DNA of 53,062 nt from the IMG/VR virus record IMGVR_UViG_3300005253_000551, positions 1-53,062 of that record; one strand, 5' to 3'. The stretch comes from a virus. The translations under genes were made by a program, and so were the position numbers. Positions 1-7,292 of the stretch are shown piece after piece; position 1 is the stretch's first letter, and each line of letters opens with the position of its first letter. A model generated the notes under the pieces. That model saw only the letters and a list, made by a program, of their open reading frames with translations. It did no database searches and was not told the DNA's origin.

Positions 1-60
1 CCGCCACCCCCGCGCCGATCCCCCCACCAGGGCCCGGGGCCCCCTGAACTACAGACCCCT

Positions 61-204
61 ACCACCACATGTGGTGGTATGCAGGACCGTCGCTTTAAGG
101 CCCCTACCACTACATGTTGTGGTCGGTGGTTCCCGCCGTTGGCCGACCACAACATGTAGTGGTGCAGACGCTCTAACAGGGACAAGACCACAACATGTGG
201 TGGT
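61..204. repeat. Four-copy 18-bp palindrome array
   Basis: Four copies of the dyad ACCACNACATGTNGTGGT lie at 61-78, 106-123, 146-163 and 187-204. The first is a perfect palindrome, and the others differ only at the two N positions. Start-to-start spacing is 45, 40 and 41 bp, close to four helical turns, so bound dimers would sit on roughly one face of the DNA. I found no further full copy elsewhere in the window. This is typical of a multi-operator control region, an iteron-type origin or a partition site, and the sequence alone does not decide which. Confidence 0.85.
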
Positions 205-602
205 CCATTGGCCCCGAGGCACCCCCCACTGGGGGCCGATCCGTGGGGAGGTGGGGGGCTGTGGGCTGTGTCAGGCGGCCGGGTTGGGCGCCGTCAGCCT
301 CCAGCTAGCCCTCCTACCAACTTAGCCGATTCCCACGAGCTTATCTGAGGCGATGTCGCAGAGCCCGTGCTGCCGTGCTGGGAGTGTGGTGCGAAAAATT
401 TGCTAGAATTTCACATGGCTGCGAGTGCCGATCCACCGTGTGCGCAGCACCCGGGGTGGATGCGGCGTCACGACGGCCGAGTGGCGGCGGCCAGTGCCAG
501 CAAAGCTGGAGTGGCATGCGCTGACGGGCCACTGGCCCTGCTCGGAACCGGGGGTGGAAATGGCTGGCAGATCTGGGTGGTGGTGCGAGGTCGCCGTGAA
601 TC

Positions 603-631
603 TTGACTTCGCTTGGCGGTGATGGATGTAT
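603..631 (+). promoter_or_regulatory. Promoter-like element, TTGACTYC type
   Basis: A TTGACT -35-like box at 603-608 begins TTGACTTCGCTTGGC, very close to TTGACTTCGATTGGC at 4517. The -10 region is poor (ATGTAT at a 17-bp spacing). The first start codon follows 73 bases downstream at 676, the same distance as at 4517/4590. The shared element and spacing make it a candidate early promoter or activator site for the genes from 676 on. Confidence 0.5.
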
Positions 632-675
632 GGCCGAACCGGGAATGCTCCCCGGCCAACACGGAGGACGAACCA

Positions 676-963
676 ATGGGTATGAGCTTACGCCAGACAC
701 CAATACTGAGACGTGGTCGAACGCGGACTATCGTCTGGATGCATAAGCCGCAAGTGAAGCTGGGCGATAGTCGGGATGACGGCATCTCAACATTGATCAT
801 CAGCAGTGATGCGGACACCGAAGTCGAGCTGAGATTCTCCCACGGCGCCGTCAGCATGATAGATCTCCAGGAGCAGATCGCGGCTCTTGATTTGGAGGAG
901 CACTACATGAGTAGCCCCAAAGTGCTGGGTGAGATTGTCGAAAGGGAAGATAAGCATGTCTAG
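676..963 (+). CDS. Hypothetical protein
   Basis: A 95-residue protein that I do not recognise. The start at 676 is chosen because GGAGG lies at 663-667 with correct spacing; an in-frame ATG at 613 has no such site. The N-terminus is basic (RQTPILRRGRTRT) and the rest is a mixed, mostly acidic sequence without membrane segments or metal-binding cysteines. It is the first gene of a tightly overlapping rightward operon and overlaps the next gene by 8 bases. No function can be assigned. Confidence 0.6.
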   Translation: MGMSLRQTPILRRGRTRTIVWMHKPQVKLGDSRDDGISTLIISSDADTEVELRFSHGAVSMIDLQEQIAALDLEEHYMSSPKVLGEIVEREDKHV

Positions 964-1270
964 TAGATGCAAGAACTGTGGCGCCTACGCAGACGGAGGG
1001 TACGTATGTTCGCCTCGCTGTGCAGGCATTGTAGAGGGCGACGATGGTTGTGTCATCTGTCACTCGTGGGATGGATATAGCTGGTTACGGCGCCGGTGTG
1101 CGAAGCACATGCGCGAAGAGGACGAGGCTCAGCTTGCTAGGTATCGCGAGGCCGGCGACACGAGGATGGTTGCACACATGGAGAAAGGACTTGCCAAGAA
1201 CGATTTCGGGGTTGATCCCGTGTACGAACGCACCGGGCGCAGCGTGCTCTCGAGAGAGGAAGGCCAATGA
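956..1270 (+). CDS. Small zinc-binding hypothetical protein
   Basis: A 104-residue protein with an N-terminal cysteine cluster: C5-x2-C8, C18-x3-C22 and C32-x2-C35, then a C and H near residues 49-53. This pattern is typical of a zinc ribbon or two small treble-clef knuckles. The C-terminal half is charged and helical. The start at 956 follows AAGGGAAG and gives an 8-base overlap with the previous gene. Such proteins are common in phage early regions, where they bind nucleic acid or host proteins. The specific role is unknown. Confidence 0.65.
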   Translation: MSSRCKNCGAYADGGYVCSPRCAGIVEGDDGCVICHSWDGYSWLRRRCAKHMREEDEAQLARYREAGDTRMVAHMEKGLAKNDFGVDPVYERTGRSVLSREEGQ

Positions 1271-1917
1271 CTGATGAATTTGAGCAACAAGAGTTCTACT
1301 TCGTGACCACGGCTCTGCCCGGGCCGTCCAACGAGTGCGTGTTCGTCGATGTCCAGACGGCGGATGGCAATGACACGGGCCCGGAGGGGTGCGGGGCCGA
1401 CTGGGAGAAGCATCCCAGGTATCCCGGGTATTATCGGCTCGGCCCGTTCGCCAAGTACGGCGTGCGCCACGTCGAGACGCAGGCGAGCTTCGAGGCTGAG
1501 CTGAGGGGCAAGGACGCCGAGATCAAGATCCTGGAGGCCAGGCACGCGCCCGCGCTTGCACTGCATCGCGAGGTCCAGGAGGATCGGGATCGGGTGCTGG
1601 CCGAGCTTGAAAAGGCCAAAGATGAGCGGGATACGTCGATCAGGGCGATAGCGGCCATGACGCCGGTGATGGAGAAAGCGAACGAGGTGCTCAATGGTAA
1701 GCACGACGAGGCCGAGCGGCTGAAGGTCCAGCACGAGGTAGCGCTCGGCGAGCTGCGGGAAGTCCGGGGCGAGCTTGGCGTAGCGAACGGGGTGATCAGG
1801 TCCACACAAGCTGAGGTGGCGGGGCTCCGGCAGACCATCGACGAGGAGTGGTCGCAGGCGGCACATGAGCGGCGGAACCTGGAGAGCCAGGTTGTGGCGG
1901 CGAGGGCGGGGCGATGA
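1267..1917 (+). CDS. Coiled-coil hypothetical protein
   Basis: A 216-residue protein. Residues 1-70 form a short globular region rich in aromatic residues (EQQEFYFVTT, YPGYYRLGPF). Residues 75-213 are an almost uninterrupted charged heptad pattern predicting a long coiled coil. The ATGA overlap with the previous gene and the GAGAGAGGAAGG ribosome site fix the start. It may be a scaffold for a protein complex or a dimerising adaptor. No family was recognised. Confidence 0.65.
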   Translation: MTDEFEQQEFYFVTTALPGPSNECVFVDVQTADGNDTGPEGCGADWEKHPRYPGYYRLGPFAKYGVRHVETQASFEAELRGKDAEIKILEARHAPALALHREVQEDRDRVLAELEKAKDERDTSIRAIAAMTPVMEKANEVLNGKHDEAERLKVQHEVALGELREVRGELGVANGVIRSTQAEVAGLRQTIDEEWSQAAHERRNLESQVVAARAGR

Positions 1918-2297
1918 CAGACGTGCAGATGAAGGACGTGCACAAGGCCAGCGACGACCAATGGCGCGGCGAGGATTCAGACGATTGGGATCTGCCGTCG
2001 CGGGCCGTGGTCGCGTGCGACGGCAATGGCACCGGGGCTGTGCTGTGGACGGTTGGGCCCCATTTGGCGTTTGAGATCCAAGAATGTGGGTTCGTTGACC
2101 TGGCTGACCTCGGCCTTGACGGCGCGCCCCTGGGTGTCTCGATCTGGGAGGGGTTCTACACTATCGAGGGCGTCCGCCCAAATGATCCGGAAGACAACGA
2201 CAGTGCCTCTGTCCCGAACGGTGAGTTCCGGGCTCCGACCGATCAAGAATGGGAAGCGATCAAGGCGGGGCGCCGCCCGTGGGAAGGGCAGAAATGA
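1914..2297 (+). CDS. Acidic hypothetical protein
   Basis: A 127-residue acidic protein, soluble and without cysteine clusters. The central part (ACDGNGTGAVLWTVG, GVSIWEGFYTIEGV) looks like beta strands. It ends in a short C-terminal helix (TDQEWEAIKAGRRPW). It overlaps both neighbours by ATGA, so it is translationally coupled to the two coiled-coil genes around it. The three proteins may act together, but the function is unknown. Confidence 0.6.
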   Translation: MTDVQMKDVHKASDDQWRGEDSDDWDLPSRAVVACDGNGTGAVLWTVGPHLAFEIQECGFVDLADLGLDGAPLGVSIWEGFYTIEGVRPNDPEDNDSASVPNGEFRAPTDQEWEAIKAGRRPWEGQK

Positions 2298-2782
2298 AGG
2301 ACAAACACAAGCGGACGATCCTGCGGCTCGAACTGGAGGTAGAGGCGAGCAAGAAGGCGGTCGACGCTGCGGCCGGCGAGATCGTGGACCTGCGGACGTC
2401 GTTCTTGGAAGCACAGAAAGAGGCCGAGGAAGCAATCAGCGAACGGGACGAGGCCAAGGAGGAACTTGAGGAGGTGCGCCTTGACGCCACCAACGAGCAC
2501 GAGGAGCTGAGTGGCAAAGTCAAGGCGGCCAAGGCCGAACTGGCGGGCCAGAAGATCCTGCTCGACGAGGCGGTCGGGGCGGTCAAGCAATCGATCATCG
2601 AGACCGAGGAAGCCCGGGACGAGCGCGATGGCGTCCAGACCGAGAATGAGGAGCTGCGCCAGACCCTCAGCAGCGAGCGCGAGGACTGGCGGCGGGAACG
2701 GGGCACGCTGGAGTTCCGGGTGTCCGAGGCCGAGTCGCAGGCCGCTCTTGCCGCGGAGCGGCACCAGAGGCTGGGCGGATGA
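2294..2782 (+). CDS. Coiled-coil hypothetical protein
   Basis: A 162-residue protein that is predicted coiled coil over nearly its whole length (residues 8-158, dense E/K/A/L heptads). The start at 2294 uses GAAGGGCAG and the ATGA junction; an in-frame upstream ATG at 2249 would overlap the previous gene by 49 bases. It resembles the protein at 1267 in character and may be a diverged relative or partner. No enzymatic motif is visible. Confidence 0.6.
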   Translation: MKDKHKRTILRLELEVEASKKAVDAAAGEIVDLRTSFLEAQKEAEEAISERDEAKEELEEVRLDATNEHEELSGKVKAAKAELAGQKILLDEAVGAVKQSIIETEEARDERDGVQTENEELRQTLSSEREDWRRERGTLEFRVSEAESQAALAAERHQRLGG

Positions 2783-3105
2783 AGGACGGCGACGGGCCCC
2801 AAGATTTGGACAAGCTCCGGCGCCAGAAAGCCACTCTACAGCTCGCCGCGGAGGAAGGCTTCACGGGCCCGCAAGACCTGAACAAGCTCATCGGAGCCGG
2901 CAAGGACCTGTGGGAGAGCGACGAGGAGTTCGATGAGTGGATGGCCATGCTCAAGGAGATGAGGCGCTCGTCCGGTGATCGGGATGCCGATCACGTAGAG
3001 GCGCTGGACTTGCTTCGTGAGATGATCGCCAACCCCACAGCACAGCTCGTGCTGATCCACCGAGCGCAGGCGCTCCTCGACCGCATCGGCAAGAGGAAGG
3101 TGTGA
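2779..3105 (+). CDS. Hypothetical helical protein
   Basis: A 108-residue mostly helical protein. It contains a short internal duplication: GPQDLDKL near residue 6 and GPQDLNKL near residue 30, with similar DNA beneath both copies. The rest is charged helix with an acidic middle (SDEEFDEWMAMLKEM). The ATGA overlap with the previous gene sets the start. Function unknown. Confidence 0.6.
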   Translation: MKDGDGPQDLDKLRRQKATLQLAAEEGFTGPQDLNKLIGAGKDLWESDEEFDEWMAMLKEMRRSSGDRDADHVEALDLLREMIANPTAQLVLIHRAQALLDRIGKRKV

Positions 3106-3539
3106 CCCCCGGGACCGTCGACATCCTCTTGCGCGCCGCCGACCGCGTGCTCACGGCATGGTGCCAGAACGCAGACGGCTATGACTCTTTTGGTAAAGAC
3201 GTGGGTTATTCCTGGCGCCCTTCGGTAGAGTGGTCAGGTAGAGGTGCTATCTCAGAAGAGGCTAGCGGTACGGGATTATACGAACCTGCTATCCAGGCTG
3301 TTGAGCTTCTGCTCAAAAAGTGGGCGCCGCGTATTGTCTGTCCAGCGTGTAGAGGCGTCGGGAATGTGCCAGTTGGGCGCGAGAGTGACCCGGATGACTA
3401 CGATGCGGATGATGAATCTTATGTGACCAAAGAAGAGGACTACAACGACGCCCCAGGCCGCACCGCAGCCGAGGTCGCTCACCTGCTCCGCGGGGCGGCG
3501 CTGGAGGGTCTGTGGCCGGGTGAGGAGGGGAAGACATGA
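3102..3539 (+). CDS. Hypothetical protein with CxxC motif
   Basis: A 145-residue protein starting at a GTG inside a GTGA junction, preceded by AGAGGAAG. Around residue 80 a single CPACRGVGNV motif resembles one knuckle of a DnaJ-type zinc finger. A very acidic stretch (DPDDYDADDESY) and a C-terminal helix follow. With only one CxxC it could bind zinc as a dimer or lack metal. No specific function. Confidence 0.6.
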   Translation: MTPGTVDILLRAADRVLTAWCQNADGYDSFGKDVGYSWRPSVEWSGRGAISEEASGTGLYEPAIQAVELLLKKWAPRIVCPACRGVGNVPVGRESDPDDYDADDESYVTKEEDYNDAPGRTAAEVAHLLRGAALEGLWPGEEGKT

Positions 3540-3838
3540 CGAATAGGACGGAGCAACTGCTGGAAAGCCTGTTCGTCGACGGGCCGTGGACCTGGGAGTA
3601 CGTCGACAAAGAGATCGTGATCCTAGACTCAAAGCGCATGCTTGTCGCCCGGGTGGGTGCGAGGGAGGACACCAGCGAGCAGGTGGCGCACGCCTGTCTG
3701 CTGGTGAAGTCCCGCGAGCTGCTCAGGTGGCTCAACAGCATTCACATGGGCGAATATCGGTCGACGCAGTTCATGCGCACCGAGATCGGAAAGCTCCTGG
3801 CGGAGATCGCCGGAGAGCAGCATGACGACTCTGGCTGA
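3536..3838 (+). CDS. Hypothetical protein
   Basis: A 100-residue protein with an N-terminal helix, a short beta-rich segment (WEYVDKEIVILDSKRMLVARV) and a helical C-terminal half. It has no recognisable motif. The ATGA overlap with the previous gene and 17-base overlap with the next place it firmly in the same operon. Confidence 0.55.
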   Translation: MTNRTEQLLESLFVDGPWTWEYVDKEIVILDSKRMLVARVGAREDTSEQVAHACLLVKSRELLRWLNSIHMGEYRSTQFMRTEIGKLLAEIAGEQHDDSG

Positions 3839-4343
3839 ACGCCGGGCCTGGCTGCGGGAGGGGTGCCCCGTCGAGGAGCCGGAGTACAATCCAGATCACC
3901 TGCCTCTGTCTGCGCCAGGAAAGTGGGAGGGGTTCGCGCTGTCAGTCAACCGGTGGCTCGATGGCGACGGCGGAGAACTGCATGGGCATTGTCTTGGGTG
4001 CGGCGTCAGCGAGCGGTGGACAGGGCTGGAGAAGACGAAGGCGCCCATCACGGGTGTGCTGAAGCAGGTGAAGGCGGCTCAGGAGTGGATGGTGAACCAC
4101 ACGGTGGAGAAGCACGGCCTGCGCGGGCGCATAATCCTTGCCCGGGAGATATTCGGGCAGGGCCGAACGCACCTGTGGATATGGGCGGCGCAGATAATGT
4201 CCGCCGGGAAGAGCATCAATGGGGGCTGGGTGACGGCGCGGGGGAGCCCGCACAGCGGAATCCACCTGCGCGGCGATCCGAGCAAGTGGGCCGACCCGAT
4301 ACCGGCTCTGAGAGACCGTGTGAAAAAAGACGCCGTGATCTAG
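3822..4343 (+). CDS. Hypothetical protein with HCLGCG motif
   Basis: A 173-residue protein, last of the first rightward operon. It has a HxxxCLGC-type motif near residue 52 (HGHCLGCG) and a tryptophan-rich C-terminal half (HLWIWAAQIM, GGWVTARG). The start at 3822 overlaps the previous gene by 17 bases and has GGAGAGCAGC upstream. I do not recognise a family. The following 246 bases have no gene, so a transcript may end there. Confidence 0.55.
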   Translation: MTTLAERRAWLREGCPVEEPEYNPDHLPLSAPGKWEGFALSVNRWLDGDGGELHGHCLGCGVSERWTGLEKTKAPITGVLKQVKAAQEWMVNHTVEKHGLRGRIILAREIFGQGRTHLWIWAAQIMSAGKSINGGWVTARGSPHSGIHLRGDPSKWADPIPALRDRVKKDAVI

Positions 4344-4589
4344 CGCGGTGGGTGCAGAGGCGTCAGCGGAAGATCCGCGTGCCTAAAGGTCGGTGCTAGC
4401 CCGGCCCCGGCGTGGCAGTCAAGCGACGTGCGGGCCCCGCCTGACGGCGTACCTCCGCGTAATGACTGGACAATGTAAGCCCTTGAAAATACTTGAGAAT
4501 ATCTAAGGATCTGGGCTTGACTTCGATTGGCACCGGAGTGAGTCATGGCTCAGCAACGGAGAACACCAACCCCAGCACGGAGACACACG
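4344..4589. promoter_or_regulatory. Intergenic region with TTGACT promoter-like element
   Basis: A 246-base gene-free region that is noticeably richer in A/T around 4480-4510 than its surroundings. It carries TTGACT at 4517-4522 within TTGACTTCGATTGGC, matching the element at 603, and the next start codon is 73 bases away at 4590. The -10 sequence at 17-bp spacing (GAGTCA) is weak, so an activator or phage-specific factor may be needed. A second TTGAAA lies at 4483-4488. Confidence 0.5.
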
Positions 4590-4823
4590 ATGCACGCTGC
4601 TTACACACACCACGCTGTCAGTGAGAACGGGACCGCACACCGCGTCACAATCGTACGCCCAGATGGGAAGGTGCTGCACCTAGAGCTGACCGGCGACCGT
4701 CTCTATTACTCAGGGGACGCCCCCCGCGATGACTTGTTGGATGTGCTGCACACGCTTCCTGGTGGCCTAGCTTGGGAGTTCAGCGCACGCCCTCGATACC
4801 CTACGACGACAGCGATACACTAA
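4590..4823 (+). CDS. Hypothetical protein
   Basis: A 77-residue protein. The start at 4590 follows CACGGAG with good spacing; an ATG at 4545 lacks a site. The sequence has a histidine-rich N-terminus (MHAAYTHHAVSENG) and a short beta-rich core (RVTIVRPDGKVLHLELTGDRLYYSG). It is probably a small single-domain phage protein of unknown role, and it is the first gene behind the promoter-like element at 4517. Confidence 0.55.
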   Translation: MHAAYTHHAVSENGTAHRVTIVRPDGKVLHLELTGDRLYYSGDAPRDDLLDVLHTLPGGLAWEFSARPRYPTTTAIH

Positions 4824-4908
4824 CCCCATCCCCGAGCTTGTGACTGCGGTCGCAGGCTCCCCGGAGAGGGCCAGCATTTCGCTGCCCACACAACACGGAG
4901 GAGAGATC

Positions 4909-5568
4909 ATGGCAAAGAGCAACACGAACGGAAGCAAGAAGAGTACCAACGGGAAGAACGGCACGAAGGCGCCTGCCAAGAACGGGAACGGCAAGCCGGC
5001 CGGCAAGGGGGCCAACCCCAACAAGGACCCGGCCATGAAGGCTGGGAACAAGAGGGTGGCCAAGGCGACGCCCATCGTGCGGCGGGATCCAACACCGGGG
5101 CTAGCGCGGCGGGGTTCCACGGGGGCGTCAGCCCCGACGGCGGCCAAGCCTGGGCCGGACCCTCGCATGCCGGCGGTCGGCGCGAAGATCCAGAAGCTGG
5201 ACCGGCGCGGGGATGTCCGCTGCGAATGCACGGTCAAGAAGGACGGGATCCTCTACGCCGGTAAGACCTATAAGTCGCTGTCGGCTGCGGCGGTCGCGGC
5301 GGCCAAGGTCCTGAAGCTGGGCGGCAAGACCCAGAACGGGTTCACCTTCTGGGGGCTGAGCAAGCCGCCCCGCAATCCTGCCGACGTCCTGGAGGCCCTG
5401 AGCCGCGCCTGGGAGCGCTACGCCAAGGTCGTCAACGGGATGGAGGACTCGATCACGGCTGACAACTGGGAGGAGGTGCACGCCGCCATCAAGGATCACG
5501 CCACCAAGATCGCCGAGATGAAGACCCGCGCCGACAAGGCGGCCGACACGTACAAGAAGGCCGCCTGA
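4909..5568 (+). CDS. Basic protein with RAMA/DUF2924-like domain
   Basis: A 219-residue protein. Residues 1-80 are a disordered, histone-like tail of Lys, Asn, Gly and Ala. Residues 105-155 carry a compact motif (DGILYAGKTYKSLSAAAVAA, then NGFTFWGL) that matches the DUF2924/DUF4357/RAMA type, in which a short beta-helix unit ends in NGWxFW. These domains are linked to DNA modification and restriction proteins. Residues 160-219 are helical. The ATG at 4909 is preceded by CGGAGGAGAG. I infer a DNA-binding role, perhaps recognition of modified bases. Confidence 0.65.
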   Translation: MAKSNTNGSKKSTNGKNGTKAPAKNGNGKPAGKGANPNKDPAMKAGNKRVAKATPIVRRDPTPGLARRGSTGASAPTAAKPGPDPRMPAVGAKIQKLDRRGDVRCECTVKKDGILYAGKTYKSLSAAAVAAAKVLKLGGKTQNGFTFWGLSKPPRNPADVLEALSRAWERYAKVVNGMEDSITADNWEEVHAAIKDHATKIAEMKTRADKAADTYKKAA

Positions 5569-5581
5569 CGATCCGGCCTCA

Positions 5582-5622
5582 AGCCCCCGGGCTCGGCTCC
5601 ACACGACGCCGGGCCCGGGGCT
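5582..5622 (+). terminator. GC-rich hairpin after 5568
   Basis: The two arms AGCCCCCGGGCTCGGC (5582-5597) and GCCGGGCCCGGGGCT (5608-5622) are complementary apart from one bulge and a G-T pair, with a 10-base loop, 13 bases after a stop codon. No strong T-run follows, as is common for hairpins in high-GC genomes, so it may slow or stabilise rather than fully terminate. Confidence 0.55.
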
Positions 5623-5716
5623 CTCTTGAAGAGACAATGATCGGCACTCTTCTTGCATAGCGACGGCGCCCGTGCCATCCTAGCGTTGCCCGGAGTGGTG
5701 GACGGATCTAGAGTCA

Positions 5717-5759
5717 GTCTGGTTGTCCCGTCACCGCGTGGTGGGTTCGAGGACCAGAC
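5717..5759 (+). other. Nested dyad upstream of DUF5678-like gene
   Basis: GTCTGGT at 5717-5723 pairs with ACCAGAC at 5753-5759 and encloses a second hairpin, CACC-GCGT-GGTG at 5732-5743. It lies in the 240 bases between the hairpin at 5582 and the ATG at 5809. It looks like a structured leader. The same stretch is open in the frame of the downstream gene, so it could instead be coding if that gene starts at the TTG at 5653. Confidence 0.35.
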
Positions 5760-5808
5760 CCGTAAGACCCTGCCCCTGGGCTTCATTCGTGGAAGCAAGA
5801 GCAATGCC

Positions 5809-6096
5809 ATGCAAGCCATCGACGTCGAGTTCTACGAGGCCAACCGTGCCAAGCTCCTGAAGTCCTGCCCGGGTAAGTGGGTCGGCATCCAGGCCGGCGT
5901 GCTGATCGGCATCTGGGAGTCGTGTAGCGAAGCCTACGACGACACCGTGCGCCTCTCTGGCTCCGAGGACGTCCACGTTCGCCAGATTGTTCCCAAGGAT
6001 CAGGAGCCGGTCGTGAACATTCCTACCTGCTGGACCCGGCCAGTTCTCAACCTCAACGTTCCCCACGCAGCCTTCAAGCCCATCCCCAGCGCCTGA
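5809..6096 (+). CDS. DUF5678-like small protein
   Basis: A 95-residue protein from the ATG at 5809. The core from FYEANRAKLLKSCPGKWVGI to SCSEAYDDTVRL resembles the DUF5678 pattern: a helix, then GKWVAI-type strand, then a helix holding a regular E/A pattern. The family is small and of unknown function, found in bacteria and phages. The start is uncertain. The frame stays open back to a TTG at 5653 with no ribosome site, while the ATG has only a weak GGAAG. The gene is convergent with the J-domain gene, with a 17-base gap. Confidence 0.5.
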   Translation: MQAIDVEFYEANRAKLLKSCPGKWVGIQAGVLIGIWESCSEAYDDTVRLSGSEDVHVRQIVPKDQEPVVNIPTCWTRPVLNLNVPHAAFKPIPSA

Positions 6097-6113
6097 CGGT
6101 CGACGGACGGCCC

Positions 6114-6752
6114 TCACCGCGTGTGCTGGGTCTCCGGGTGCATCTCCGTCAGCGCCGTGCGGGCGTTGTCCTTGGCCTGATTCAATTCTTTGATGGCCTC
6201 TTCCGTGCCGCCTGCGTCCGGGTGAGCTTTTCTGGCTCGGGTCTTGTAGATCGCGTCCACGTCCGCGAGCGTTGTCGCCTTGGGGTCGACGCCGAAGAAT
6301 TCCCACCACGACACCGTGGTCGTCTGGCCGTTCGCAGGGGGCAGGGCCTTGAAGCCGCTGAACGCCCGCTCGAGGATATCCGTCGCACCGGCGCGCTTGA
6401 TCATCCGCAAGGCTCCGACGGTGAGGCCGCAGGCGCGGATGTTGTCCTTGACGTAGTCCCAGTGGTCGCAGGCGATCACCTGCTGGTTGCCCCGGATCGT
6501 GAAGTACACGGCCACACCCGGGTCCTGGTAGCGCCTGGAGCCGGCGCTGGCGTAGGGAAGCCCGTCATTGCGGGTTGGCACGTTGCTCGAGATCACGACG
6601 TGCGTGGCGTTGAACCGCCGTAGCTCCTCAACGAGGTCGTCGCGCGCCTTGCCGAACTCGGTCTGGTACCGCGCGCTGCTGTGGAATCGGACGCGTGGCC
6701 AGCCGCCGGGCCATTCGAGGGGGTAAGCTGCTGCGGACGCGATGTTGCTCAT
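6114..6752 (-). CDS. J-domain protein with N-terminal phage domain
   Basis: A 212-residue protein. Residues 1-140 form a domain I have seen in phage and prophage J-proteins (WPRVRFHSSARYQTEF, VVISSNVPTRNDGLP, DPGVAVYFTIRG, IACDHWDYVKDNIRA). Residues 147-205 form a J domain (WWEFFGVDPKATTLADVD, then KTRARKAHPDAGGT) with the HPD motif intact, which stimulates the ATPase of host DnaK. It probably recruits host Hsp70 to a phage process. The start at 6752 is set by GGGAGGAG; an ATG at 6767 would contain that site. It is the last gene of the leftward tRNA-rtcB operon. Confidence 0.8.
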   Translation of the reverse strand: MSNIASAAAYPLEWPGGWPRVRFHSSARYQTEFGKARDDLVEELRRFNATHVVISSNVPTRNDGLPYASAGSRRYQDPGVAVYFTIRGNQQVIACDHWDYVKDNIRACGLTVGALRMIKRAGATDILERAFSGFKALPPANGQTTTVSWWEFFGVDPKATTLADVDAIYKTRARKAHPDAGGTEEAIKELNQAKDNARTALTEMHPETQHTR

Positions 6753-7009
6753 GGTGACTCCTCCCATTGTCTCATCTTCTGGCGAAGCTCCTCACCGCGA
6801 ACAACACGTTCGGGGTGTGCATCGATTTCGGCTAGGCGCTGCTCTGCGATCTCGGCATCCACGCCATCGTCCCACCTCTCCATCCGGTCGGGCATCTCGG
6901 CAATCCCCTCGGTGGCGGCAGTCTTGTCCCGGCGCCGACGCTCGCGGCCGACGAGCGTCTTCGCGTGACGCTTGCCGGGGCCGACCATGTTCATGTGTGT
7001 GCGATTCAT
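6749..7009 (-). CDS. Small basic protein with antitoxin-like C-terminus
   Basis: An 86-residue protein. Residues 1-35 are very basic (GPGKRHAKTLVGRERRRRDK). The C-terminal half (AEIAEQRLAEIDAHPERVV, then GEELRQKMRQW) resembles the end of RelB/addiction-module antitoxins, where a helix precedes a W/P-E-E-V/L-R pattern. No toxin gene follows; the next gene downstream is the J-domain protein, joined by an ATGA overlap. It could be a lone antitoxin that neutralises a host toxin, or just a helical nucleic-acid binder. The start at 7009 is favoured but its ribosome site is modest. Confidence 0.5.
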   Translation of the reverse strand: MNRTHMNMVGPGKRHAKTLVGRERRRRDKTAATEGIAEMPDRMERWDDGVDAEIAEQRLAEIDAHPERVVRGEELRQKMRQWEESP

Positions 7010-7011
7010 CC

Positions 7012-7134
7012 TCACAGGTCTCTTTCCTCTCTGTCTAATCGCCTGTCCTGGCGCCACAGGACCACAAGAGTGATGGCGACCCACAGCCAGACTAAGCCTA
7101 GAAAGGTGAGCTGGGCGATATCTGATGCGGTCAC
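7012..7134 (-). CDS. Tiny membrane protein
   Basis: A 40-residue protein from a GTG at 7134 behind AGGAG (on the minus strand). It has one hydrophobic helix (IAQLTFLGLVWLWVAITLVV) followed by a short charged tail (RQDRRLDREERDL), so it should insert in the inner membrane with the tail probably in the cytoplasm. It is too short for a family call. It sits between another tiny membrane protein and the antitoxin-like gene. Confidence 0.55.
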   Translation of the reverse strand: MTASDIAQLTFLGLVWLWVAITLVVLWRQDRRLDREERDL

Positions 7135-7142
7135 GGTGTCTC

Positions 7143-7292
7143 CTATCTGAGGTGAATCTTGACGCCGCCCGTGAAGACGACGAAGAGCATGAACCAGGCG
7201 ATGCCCGGCAGCGGCTCCCAGTAGACGATCACCAGGAAGGCGAAGATGCACATACGCAGCACACCCCAAGCTACTCTTTCGCGATCACTCAT
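7143..7292 (-). CDS. Tiny membrane protein
   Basis: A 49-residue protein starting at 7292 behind a strong GAGGAGGACGAGC site. After a charged start (MSDRERVAWG) it has two hydrophobic stretches (LRMCIFAFLVIVYW and GIAWFMLFVVFTGGV) separated by EPLP, making a two-helix hairpin. Possible roles such as a superinfection-exclusion or envelope-modifying protein are speculative. Confidence 0.55.
   Translation of the reverse strand: MSDRERVAWGVLRMCIFAFLVIVYWEPLPGIAWFMLFVVFTGGVKIHLR

Larger units (their letters stand above)
1..675. other. Gene-free left region
   Basis: No reading frame here has a good ribosome site together with convincing protein-like composition. The short frames that exist (for example around 71-325 and 367-606) read through palindromes and low-complexity G/C runs. 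The region holds a GC-rich dyad near 30-45, four 18-bp palindromes between 61 and 204, and a TTGACT promoter-like element at 603. I read it as a control region ahead of the gene at 676, and it may be close to a physical or replication landmark of the phage genome, which is inference. Confidence 0.6.

Noticed and set aside
71-325. 84-codon rightward frame at the left end
   Set aside because: It reads through all four palindromes, lacks a ribosome site and has repetitive, non-protein-like sequence.
5690-5765. tRNA-like stretch with GGGTTCGAGG
   Set aside because: The T-arm does not pair, no anticodon arm with a 7-base loop fits, and the only good stem is the GTCTGGT/ACCAGAC dyad 43 bases long.
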